Origin: Solirubrobacteraceae bacterium
GTDB taxonomy: Bacteria > Actinomycetota > Thermoleophilia > Solirubrobacterales > Solirubrobacteraceae
Length of the DNA: 46,622 bases
Direction: 5' to 3'
Assembly: GCA_016463765.1 (NCBI GenBank)
Contig: JAEMQS010000031.1
Coordinates: 1-46,622, forward strand
The notes beneath the pieces were generated by a model, which was not told where the DNA came from, did not search any database, and saw only the letters and a program-made list of their open reading frames with translations. A program made the position numbers and the translations under genes. Shown here in pieces: positions 39,876 through 46,622 of the stretch; the first letter of the stretch is position 1, and each line of letters opens with the position of its first letter.

Positions 39876-42848
39876 GTGGCTGAGTCCACGCCAGTGGCCG
39901 ATCCGGCCACGACCGTGCCGAGCGATGAGGAGATCGCCCGGGCGGAGAAGTTCTCGCATGAGACGTTCGTTCACGCCGGGGAAGACCCGGCGGAGGCCCT
40001 TGCGGCCGGGAGCGCCCGTCGCCGTGCGCTGGACTGGGCGCTCTACGAACTGAACGACGGCCGCAAGGTCCCGTCGGAGAAGTGGCGGCGCAAGTGGTCG
40101 CTGCTGCTCGGGCTCGAGCGCGTGCTGTCCGAGGACGAGCCGAAGCTCGCCGACGGCACGACGCTGAACCCGCACCAGGTCGACGCGCTCTCCGGCACGC
40201 TCGCCGCGCTGCTGACCGAGGCCCAGAAGGGCACGGAGACGGTCGACGAGCAGCACGAGTCCGAGGCCGCGCCGGTGCTCGCCGTCGAGGAGGAGCTCGT
40301 CCTCGAGGACGACCCCGAGCTCGCCGACATCGAGGACCTCGAGGAGCTCGACGACGACGAGCCCGAGCCCGACGACGACGAGGACGACGACGTCGATGCG
40401 GCCGCCGCGGCCGACGAGGAGCAGCTCGAGGAGCAGGCCGAGGACCCCAACGCGCACAAGCGCTTCTGGTTCGAGCACGCCACCGGCGCCGGCAAGACGG
40501 TCGCCGCGATGGGCTTCGTCGACGCGTCGCGCACCGGCGGCGTCCTGATCCTCACCCACCGCCGCAACCTCGTCGACCAGTTCAACGACGAGCTGAAGAC
40601 CCGCGGGTACAGCAAGCGCATCAGCCGCCCGCTGCTCGAGGGCGAGCCGGACAAGGCCAACGGCCCGGTCACCGTCGAGACCTACCAGTGGTTCGTGCGC
40701 AACGCCGGCAAGATCAGCTCGGCGTACACCGTCGTCATCTGCGACGAGGCGCACACCGCGCTGGGCGAGAAGACCGCGGGCGCCATCCGCGAGTGGACCG
40801 GCCCCGTCTTCATCGGCATGACCGCGACGGGCGCGCTCATCGCGCGCCACGTCACCGACCTCTTCCCGACGCAGACCTCGCGCTTCGACCTCGCGCAGGC
40901 CGCCCGCCGCGGCGTCATCGCGCCGCTGCGCTGCGTGCGCATCCCGCCGGGCCCGGGCGTCCGCACGATCGCGAAGGTCCCGCTGCGCCGCGGCGAGGTC
41001 GACGTGGAGTTCGATCAGGAGATGCTGGCCGAGCTGCTCGATCAGCTGCCGTTCAACCTCGCGATCGCCGACCTCTACAAGACCCGTTTCGGCGGGGTGC
41101 CGGGCGTCGTCTATGCCGCCGGTGTCCGCCACGCGTACAACGTCGCCGAGGCGTTCCGCGACGTCGGCCTGAAGGCCATGGCCGTCTCCGGCGAGACGCC
41201 CAAGCGTGAGCTGGCGAAGATCCTCGCCGACTACGAGAAGGGCAAGATCGACGTCCTGGTCAACGCCCAGCTCCTGGCCGAGGGCTGGAACTCGCCGCGC
41301 GCGACGGTCTGCATGCACCTCGCGCCGACGGCGTCCAAGCGCATCTACCAGCAGCGCGTCGGCCGCGTGACCCGCCGCCAGCCGGGCAAGGAGGCGGGCA
41401 TCGTCGTCGACTTCGTCCATCCCGCGACGAAGCACGACGATCCCGCGATCACGCTGCACTCGCTGCTCGACCGCGACGTCTACCGCGGCGGCGCGATCGT
41501 CGTCGGCCCGGTGCGCCGCGGCCGCGGTCGCCGGGTCCGGGTGGAGCGCCGCGTCGTGCCGGTCACCGCCGATGAGGATCGGCGGATCGAGGTCTTCGAG
41601 CGCGAGCTCTGGCGGATCGCCGTCGAGCATCTCGACTACGGCGAGCAGGTCCAGTGGGCGGCGCTCGCGGGTGCGCGGGTCGCGCCGAGCGGCTGGCGCC
41701 GTGCCCGGGCGATGCTGCACTTCGACCGTCAGGGCGAGCTCAAGCGCGCGTTCCTGCTCACCGCGGTGCGCCGCAACAAGAACCCGCAGCTGCGCATCCG
41801 CGCGCTGCAGGAGATCGCCGCGTCGCGCGACGGCGAGGCGTTCAGCCTGGCCATCGACGTCGTCGGGTCTTGGCAGCGCGACGAGCGCCGCGAGGGCACG
41901 AAGGTCATGCTCCAGGCGCTCGCCGAGAAGCGCATCGGCCGCCGCGACCAGGCCAACCAGTGGATCTGGCAGCTGGCGTCCTACACGAGCGAGCTGCACG
42001 AGGAGTACGCCGTCCAGCGCTGGCCCGAGACCAAGCGCCTGCTCGGCCTGCTCGTGAACTCGTCCGGCCAGGCGCACGCGCGCAACGCGCGCCGCCTGGT
42101 GCACGCGTCACGCACGCAGGACCGCCGGCTGTCGGCCGCGATCCTCGCCGCCGCGCGGGCGCACACGCCCGAGGCCGAAGAGGTCCTGCGCGGCGCCCGC
42201 ACCCGTCTGGCCCGCAAGCCGGGCGCGCTGTCACGCGAGCTGCTGCGGAACTTCCCCAAGCGCGGCCGGCGCGGCAAGCGCAAGCGCGGCGGCAAGAAGG
42301 GCGCCGGCGAGGCGCAGGCCGCGGCGACGAACGAGAAGGCCGTGGCGGCGACCGCGGAGGCGGTCGGCGAGGAGGTCGAGGGCGACGGGCAGCAGCAGCC
42401 GCGCAGCAAGCGCAGCCGCTCGCGCAACCGCCGGTCACGCGCCAAGCGCGCTGCCGAGGCGGCGGCGACGTCGACGTCGGAGAACGGCGACACGCCGGAG
42501 GCCGTCGAGACCCCGGAACTGCCGCCGTCGGTCAAGCGCTCGCGCCGCCCCCGGGCGGGCGCGAAGGCGAAGGTCGAGGCCGCGGAGACCCCGGTGGATG
42601 ACACGCCGGAGGAGAAGCCCAAGCCCGCGCGTAAGCCGCGCACCCGCAAGCCCGCTGCCGCGAAGGCCGACGCCAACGGCGACGGCGACACGCCCGCACC
42701 GAAGAAGCCGCCCGCGAAGCGCACCCGGGCGAAGAAGAAGCCCGTCGATGACGACGCCGCGGTCGCCGCGGTCGCCGCTGCGGCGGACCTCCTGCACGGC
42801 TCCCGGCCCGACACGCCGAGCCCTGCGGGCGAGCAGGACGCGGCGTAG
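39876..42848 (+). CDS. SF2 DEAD/DEAH-type helicase with acidic insertion and long basic tail
   Basis: Encodes 990 residues. An N-terminal domain (1-95) leads to a Q-motif-like LNPHQVDALSGTLAALL (97-113). About 85 residues later comes Walker A HATGAGKTVAAM (201-212); the gap is an acidic low-complexity segment (about 137-188, dense Asp/Glu). Then VVICDEAHTA (DEAH 290-293), GMTATGAL (motif III, 314-321), and a second RecA domain with AEGWNSPRATVCMHLAPT and IYQQRVGRVTRRQPG (motif VI). A HEAT-like Arg/Leu-rich helical region (about 590-790) is followed by a 200-residue tail rich in Lys, Arg, Ala and Pro, likely RNA- or DNA-binding. GTG start with AAGGA 8 nt before. The stop TAG begins the left arm of palindromic element copy 2. 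Confidence 0.88.
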   Translation: MAESTPVADPATTVPSDEEIARAEKFSHETFVHAGEDPAEALAAGSARRRALDWALYELNDGRKVPSEKWRRKWSLLLGLERVLSEDEPKLADGTTLNPHQVDALSGTLAALLTEAQKGTETVDEQHESEAAPVLAVEEELVLEDDPELADIEDLEELDDDEPEPDDDEDDDVDAAAAADEEQLEEQAEDPNAHKRFWFEHATGAGKTVAAMGFVDASRTGGVLILTHRRNLVDQFNDELKTRGYSKRISRPLLEGEPDKANGPVTVETYQWFVRNAGKISSAYTVVICDEAHTALGEKTAGAIREWTGPVFIGMTATGALIARHVTDLFPTQTSRFDLAQAARRGVIAPLRCVRIPPGPGVRTIAKVPLRRGEVDVEFDQEMLAELLDQLPFNLAIADLYKTRFGGVPGVVYAAGVRHAYNVAEAFRDVGLKAMAVSGETPKRELAKILADYEKGKIDVLVNAQLLAEGWNSPRATVCMHLAPTASKRIYQQRVGRVTRRQPGKEAGIVVDFVHPATKHDDPAITLHSLLDRDVYRGGAIVVGPVRRGRGRRVRVERRVVPVTADEDRRIEVFERELWRIAVEHLDYGEQVQWAALAGARVAPSGWRRARAMLHFDRQGELKRAFLLTAVRRNKNPQLRIRALQEIAASRDGEAFSLAIDVVGSWQRDERREGTKVMLQALAEKRIGRRDQANQWIWQLASYTSELHEEYAVQRWPETKRLLGLLVNSSGQAHARNARRLVHASRTQDRRLSAAILAAARAHTPEAEEVLRGARTRLARKPGALSRELLRNFPKRGRRGKRKRGGKKGAGEAQAAATNEKAVAATAEAVGEEVEGDGQQQPRSKRSRSRNRRSRAKRAAEAAATSTSENGDTPEAVETPELPPSVKRSRRPRAGAKAKVEAAETPVDDTPEEKPKPARKPRTRKPAAAKADANGDGDTPAPKKPPAKRTRAKKKPVDDDAAVAAVAAAADLLHGSRPDTPSPAGEQDAA

Positions 42849-43011
42849 TGACCTGACACGGATCTTCGGCGCCACCTGGCGGCGCCGGCATCACGTCTGC
42901 CGGCACCCGAGATCCGCGGCCGGACCCACCAGTACGACAGCGGATCTCGGTCACCGGCAGACGCGCGCCGGCATCCGCCATCTGGCACCGAATCTCCGTG
43001 TCACGTCACTA
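42846..43011. repeat. Long-stem palindromic element, copy 2
   Basis: A 166-bp element with the same core as 35193-35355. Outer arms 42846-42873 and 42984-43011 pair at 24 of 28 positions but have no sequence similarity to the arms of copy 1. Inner stems: TGGCGG 42877-42882 with 42975-42980; CGTCTGCCGG 42894-42903 with 42954-42963; CGAGATCCGC 42908-42917 with 42940-42949; apical loop 42918-42939 (one C more than copy 1). The left arm begins at the helicase stop codon. Confidence 0.85.
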
Positions 43012-43019
43012 GCGCGGAC

Positions 43020-43053
43020 GCGCCGCCAGTGGTGTCCAGACCACCGGCGGCGC
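43020..43053 (-). terminator. Hairpin downstream of the large secreted-protein gene
   Basis: GCGCCGCC (43020-43027) pairs with GGCGGCGC (43046-43053) and GTGGT (43029-43033) with ACCAC (43040-43044), one A/C mismatch between them, 6-nt loop. It begins 20 nt after the stop codon of the minus-strand gene and stands directly beside palindromic element copy 2. Confidence 0.6.
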
Positions 43054-43073
43054 TCCCGTTCCCAACGTCCTCC

Positions 43074-46000
43074 CTACGACTGCCCTGAGGGGGTGGCTGC
43101 CGGCCGGGCGTTGATGCGTAGGGATGGCCGACGGCCATCGGTCAGGCTGGTGTTCAGCCTGAAGGCAAGGCGCGGGCGCGAGGCCCGGCGCAGACGGGGA
43201 CTGACGCGCATCCCGCCGGCGCGCAGGCGCACCCGCAGGACGGTCGCTGACGTCCCCTTCGGAACACTGATCCGCAGGCGCTGCCCACTGACGGACACCG
43301 TGGCGCGCGCGCCGCGCGGCAGGCCGGTCGCGCTGACCTTCACCAGCCGCCGCACCCGCGATGCGGGCTGGAAGCGCAGGCCCGACGGCAGCGTGAACTG
43401 CGCCGCGGTCACCTTCGTCCGCCCGCCCACGACCCGCAGGTCCAGAGCCGGGCGGCCGCGCCGCAGCGAGCTGACCTTCACGGTCGCCGCGGGCGTGCAG
43501 TCCGGCATGTCCACGGAGACCGTGCGCTTGACCGCGGCGCCCGTGAACGACGCGAACTGCGCGTCGATCGGGACCCGCGAGGTCGCACACAGGTCACGCG
43601 ACGCCTGCAGCAGGCCGCGCGACCCGCCGGCCAGTGTCAGCTCGAAGCGGGTCAGCGGCGTGTCCGGCAGACCGCTGACGGCGGCGACGATGCGCGTCCC
43701 CTCCTGGCGGACCCGGCCGGCGAGCGTGATCGACAGCGGGCCGCGCAGGTCGATGCGCAGCTCCGGCAGCGGGACACCCGGCACGGACACGAACGTCACG
43801 GTGCCGCGCAGCTGCTCGGCGATGAGCGGAGACTCGGCCACGGCTTCGCCGACCACCGTCTCGGGCTTGCAGTTCCCGGCCTGGTAGTCCGCGATCGGGC
43901 ACGAGCGCCTGATGCGCTCGACGTCGATGGCCACGCCCTCGGGGAGCACCAGGTCGAGGTCGCGGGTGCCGCCCTGACCCAGCCCGGCACCGACGGCGGT
44001 GCGCAGCTCGGGGTGGCCGTTCTCGGCGACCTCGCTGCGCCCGCCGGCGAACGCCGCGGTCAGCGTCGGGGTGTACGGCACGTTCTCGCACCCGGTCGCC
44101 TGGTACGGCGAGCTGACCTCCGCAGACGCGCCCAGGTCGGAGTACAGCGTGCCGGTCGTCTGCATCGGCGCGCAGCTCGTGGCGTTCAGGCCGAAGCCCT
44201 CACGGTCGAGCGTCAGCGCCATCTCCCGCAGGTTGATGTCGATGCCGTAGACGCGGCCGGGCACGTCGGTCACGACGATGTCCAGCCCGATGTCCGGCCG
44301 CACGACGATGCGCGCGAGCACGACCAGGTCGCCGAAGTACAGCGGCCCGAAGTTGCCCGGCACGACGATCGAGAGTCCCGCGAGGTCGCCCGGCACCTGC
44401 GGCGCGGTCAGGTAGACGTTGCCGTTGATCGGCGCGGGCACCGGGCCCGGGCCGACCTTCACGCCCACGCCGCCGACGCGGTTCTCCGCCGCGCAGGTCC
44501 CGGCCCGCGCCTGCTCGACCGCGCACTGCGGCGCGGCGGTCAGGCGACCCGAGAACCCGGGCGGCAGGGAGATCTTGGCCCCGGTCAGACGGGCGTGGCC
44601 GTCCGGGCGGATGAGGTTGGCGGTCAGCACCGTGGGGGACGCCGCCTGCGTGGTGGTCAGCGACGTCGCCAGCGACGGGGCGAACCGCGCCGGGTCGTCA
44701 CAGCCGGTGTCGACGGTGATCGGGGCGGTGGGCACCGCGGCGGGGCCGCCGCTGTCGGGCACAACCGTCGTCGAGCCCGTCCGTGTGCCGCACGACCGCG
44801 GGCCCGCGATGATCGCCGTCGGCCCACCGCGGAAGGACAGCCGGAACAGCGTGAACGGCACCGGCGGCAGGTTCGTCAGCCGCGTGGTGAGCTGGCCGGT
44901 CTGCTGATCGGGGATGACCTCACCGCTGAGCTTCACGCGTGCGGATTCCGGGTCGGGCCCGGTCTGGGCGAAGATGAAGATCCGGATCAGCCCGGCGCCC
45001 GGCCGCTGGTCGGCGAGGTACACCACGCCCTCGAGCTCCTCGGCGATGAGCGGCGACCGGAAGCGCACCGTGCCGACCTTCGACCCCTCGGGGCACGTGG
45101 TCGGCGTGGCCTCGGACTGCGCGAACTGTTCGTCGGTGCACCCGACGAATCCGGGCTCCGAGCCCGCGCTGGCCGACAGCTCGTAGCCCTGCGGCAGCAC
45201 GACGTCGGCGGTCTTCACCCGGGCCTGGGCGAGCGCCCCCGGCGCCTGCTCGGGGAACGTCATCCCGGCGGTGATGGTGCCCGGGCCGTCCGCTGCGTGA
45301 TCGCCCTCGAGGATCATCGACGGCGTGAACGCGAGCTTGTCGCAGCCGGTGGGCTGGTAGCTCGAGCTGCCGCTTGCGTCGACGCCCTGCGCCGAGCGGA
45401 TGAACACCCGCGTCGTCGCGGGCTGCGAGCAGTCGGTCGGGTTGACGACGAACGGCTTGTCGAGTGTCGGGTGGTCCGCCTTCGAGCCCCAGAGCTTGAG
45501 GTTGAAGCGGCGGATCTCGATCGGCAGCCCGAGGAACGTGCGGGGCAGGCCGGTGCTCAGCGCGTCGAGGCCGCCGTCGCCGCGCAGCACGATGACCGCT
45601 TCGACCTTCTGCACGGCCGCCAGGCCCGCGAGCTCGAGCTGGATGCCCAGTCGCGCGGCCTCGCTGCCGCGCGGGGTCAGGTTGAAGATCTTGCCGGTGA
45701 TGATGTTCTCCGGCAGCGTGAGGACGGCTTCGATCCGGCCGCTGGCCTCGCCGACCTGCGCGCTCGACGGGCACCCGTTGAACGAGTGGAAGCGCGACAC
45801 GCTGCACGTCGGCGTCGCGGTGGCGCCGCCGACCTGCCCGGGGGGCAGGGACATCTTCAGGTCGCGGACGTCGTCGCCGCCACCGAAGGCGTCGCCGCCG
45901 CCGCTGAACGCCATGGCGACGCAGAAGTCCTTGTTCGCGCCCGCCTGCGACTCAGTGGCCGCGGTGGTCGTCGTCGAGCACGACGCGTTCGCGGCGATCG

Positions 46001-46124
46001 GCTTCGCGACGAAGCCCGTCACGTCGACCTTCGCCACAGCCGGCGCGGCCATGATCCCGCTGATCAGCGCACATGCGCAGATCAACCTCACGGCGCGTTG
46101 CGCCGCCCCAAGACAGAGGTTCAT
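43074..46124 (-). CDS. Large secreted modular protein of unknown function
   Basis: Encodes 1016 residues. A signal peptide (about 1-31, ending AVA) precedes a chain of related beta modules. Recurring patterns are SSxYQxTGCxxLxxTP (about residue 260 and again near 680) and C-P/K-xxSxVG followed by PLIAExLxGxVYLAxxPG (about 350-380, with related copies near 115, 555 and 780). Paired cysteines mark the module edges. The last 110 residues are Arg/Gly-rich beta repeats (VSVSGQRLRISVPKG, LRVRLRAGGMRVSPRLRRASR). No TM helix or sorting signal at the end. I recognise it as a type common in Solirubrobacterales secretomes, but know no function. Adhesion or surface coat is a guess. A purine-rich GGGAGGGGAAGGGG precedes the ATG. 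Confidence 0.8.
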   Translation of the reverse strand: MNLCLGAAQRAVRLICACALISGIMAAPAVAKVDVTGFVAKPIAANASCSTTTTAATESQAGANKDFCVAMAFSGGGDAFGGGDDVRDLKMSLPPGQVGGATATPTCSVSRFHSFNGCPSSAQVGEASGRIEAVLTLPENIITGKIFNLTPRGSEAARLGIQLELAGLAAVQKVEAVIVLRGDGGLDALSTGLPRTFLGLPIEIRRFNLKLWGSKADHPTLDKPFVVNPTDCSQPATTRVFIRSAQGVDASGSSSYQPTGCDKLAFTPSMILEGDHAADGPGTITAGMTFPEQAPGALAQARVKTADVVLPQGYELSASAGSEPGFVGCTDEQFAQSEATPTTCPEGSKVGTVRFRSPLIAEELEGVVYLADQRPGAGLIRIFIFAQTGPDPESARVKLSGEVIPDQQTGQLTTRLTNLPPVPFTLFRLSFRGGPTAIIAGPRSCGTRTGSTTVVPDSGGPAAVPTAPITVDTGCDDPARFAPSLATSLTTTQAASPTVLTANLIRPDGHARLTGAKISLPPGFSGRLTAAPQCAVEQARAGTCAAENRVGGVGVKVGPGPVPAPINGNVYLTAPQVPGDLAGLSIVVPGNFGPLYFGDLVVLARIVVRPDIGLDIVVTDVPGRVYGIDINLREMALTLDREGFGLNATSCAPMQTTGTLYSDLGASAEVSSPYQATGCENVPYTPTLTAAFAGGRSEVAENGHPELRTAVGAGLGQGGTRDLDLVLPEGVAIDVERIRRSCPIADYQAGNCKPETVVGEAVAESPLIAEQLRGTVTFVSVPGVPLPELRIDLRGPLSITLAGRVRQEGTRIVAAVSGLPDTPLTRFELTLAGGSRGLLQASRDLCATSRVPIDAQFASFTGAAVKRTVSVDMPDCTPAATVKVSSLRRGRPALDLRVVGGRTKVTAAQFTLPSGLRFQPASRVRRLVKVSATGLPRGARATVSVSGQRLRISVPKGTSATVLRVRLRAGGMRVSPRLRRASRPRLAFRLNTSLTDGRRPSLRINARPAATPSGQS

Positions 46125-46176
46125 CCGGTCCCCTTCCCCTCCCGGCCCATTCCGGGACTACGGAAGTGATAGCAGA

Positions 46177-46196
46177 TGATGTGCGATCGCAAGTCA
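46177..46196. promoter_or_regulatory. Dyad operator candidate between hxlR-type gene and the secreted-protein gene
   Basis: A perfect 10-bp palindrome TGCGATCGCA (46182-46191) is flanked symmetrically by TGA (46177-46179) and TCA (46194-46196), giving TGAnnTGCGATCGCAnnTCA. A further ATG-type repeat, ATGTG/CACAT, overlaps it (46179-46183, 46195-46199). A plus-strand TAAGCT (46222-46227) lies 10 nt before the GTG at 46238. Confidence 0.5.
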
Positions 46197-46237
46197 CATG
46201 GCGGCAGGAAGGGGCTGCGACTAAGCTGTCTCGGATC

Positions 46238-46622
46238 GTGAGCACGCGCTCGTATGACCAGTACTGCGGCGCCGCTCGCGCACTCGATGTCGTCGGCGAG
46301 CGCTGGGCGCTGCTGGTCGTCCGCGACCTGCTCCTCGGCCCGAAGCGCTACACCGACCTGCAGGCGGGACTGCCCGGCATCGGGCCGAACGTGCTGAGCG
46401 CCCGGCTGCGCGGCCTCCTCGACGCCGGGGTGGTCGAGCGCAAGCAGCTCCCGCCGCCGGCCGCGGCGACCGTCTACCAGCTGACCCCGCTCGGCGAGGA
46501 CCTGCGCCCGGTGGTGCGGGAGCTCGTGCGCTGGGGCCGGCACCTGCTCGGCGACCCGCCCCCCGGTGAGCAGCTGCGCCTCGGCTGGCTCGTCGTCGCG
46601 CTGGAGGCGAGCTTCCGGCCCG
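46238..46622 (+). CDS. HxlR-family winged-helix regulator (partial, continues past the window)
   Basis: Encodes the first 128 residues. The HxlR signature is clear: YCGAARALDVVGERWALLVVRDLLLGPKRYTDLQAGLPGIGPNVLSARLRGLLDAGVVER, that is the N-terminal conserved Cys, the GxRWxLLxxRDLLxGPxRYxDL helix and the recognition helix NVLSARLRGL, then VYQLTPLGEDLRPVV. Members act as dimers; several respond to redox or aldehydes through the N-terminal Cys (here Cys11). This protein carries at least 40 residues beyond the usual 110-120, perhaps a C-terminal sensor domain. Start is GTG 46238. It probably controls itself and perhaps the divergent secreted-protein gene through the dyad at 46177-46196. Confidence 0.9.
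   Translation, partial: MSTRSYDQYCGAARALDVVGERWALLVVRDLLLGPKRYTDLQAGLPGIGPNVLSARLRGLLDAGVVERKQLPPPAAATVYQLTPLGEDLRPVVRELVRWGRHLLGDPPPGEQLRLGWLVVALEASFRP

Noticed and set aside
39876..42848. The helicase as part of a defence system
   Set aside because: Neighbours on both sides are housekeeping or secreted-protein genes. No nuclease, methylase or other defence partner is adjacent, so there is no support beyond the SF2 fold.
35193..43011. The two palindromes as ends of one composite transposon or as insertion sequences
   Set aside because: The 7.5 kb between them holds ordinary housekeeping genes with uniform composition and no transposase. Each element is complete in itself with no coding capacity.

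Overview
The window is a very GC-rich stretch (roughly 72% by eye) of a bacterial chromosome, densely packed with genes that often start with GTG or overlap by 4 bp. Gene content points to a deep-branching actinobacterium, most likely Thermoleophilia/Solirubrobacterales: a TreT-type trehalose synthase, a class E-like sortase, an MprAB-PepD-like operon, CPBP and PIG-V-like membrane proteins, a choice-of-anchor I protein and large secreted modular proteins. The taxonomic call is inference from gene style. No phage, insertion sequence, CRISPR array or toxin-antitoxin pair is visible.

Layout. 1-3185: partial treT, a 14-TM drug exporter and its divergent TetR regulator with a dyad operator. 3182-7412: a translationally coupled operon, response regulator, histidine kinase, HtrA lipoprotein and inositol-phosphatase-like protein. 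7430-10312: a membrane protein with a degenerate M28 fold overlapping a sortase, then an RNA leader and a small FlgM-like ORF. 10239-14485: thiL, a stand-alone infA, a bifunctional penicillin-binding protein and an MscS channel. 14484-17328: PIG-V-like transferase, HAD hydrolase, CPBP protease. 17397-20889: a secreted choice-of-anchor I protein behind a PHO-box-like repeat, an L,D-transpeptidase behind a 30-bp palindrome, a small membrane protein and pyrE sharing a bidirectional promoter. 20903-25947: a large beta-propeller/RTX protein, a hypothetical gene, tRNA-Arg(CCU) and a secreted HtaA-like protein. 26007-35186: a peptide ABC-transport operon (oppABCDF-like) ending in a cyclic-nucleotide-domain flavoprotein, with a divergent second binding protein. 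35351-39697: seven tightly linked genes (TlpA-like, GNAT, GalT-like, AEC permease, glutaredoxin-like, dtd, hypothetical). 39876-46622: an unusual SF2 helicase, a 1016-residue secreted modular protein and a partial HxlR regulator.

Many products act on or beyond the membrane: envelope-stress sensing and proteolysis, peptidoglycan synthesis and crosslinking, sortase anchoring, mechanosensation and peptide uptake.

The most unusual signal is non-coding. Two copies of a ~165-bp long-stem palindrome (35193-35355 and 42846-43011) each cap a convergent gene pair. Their ~107-bp cores are almost identical and carry a compensatory base-pair swap, while their outer arms differ in sequence yet stay self-complementary. 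A second theme is a -10-like TAnnnT hexamer exactly 6 nt before the start codon of at least four genes, suggesting widespread leaderless transcription.
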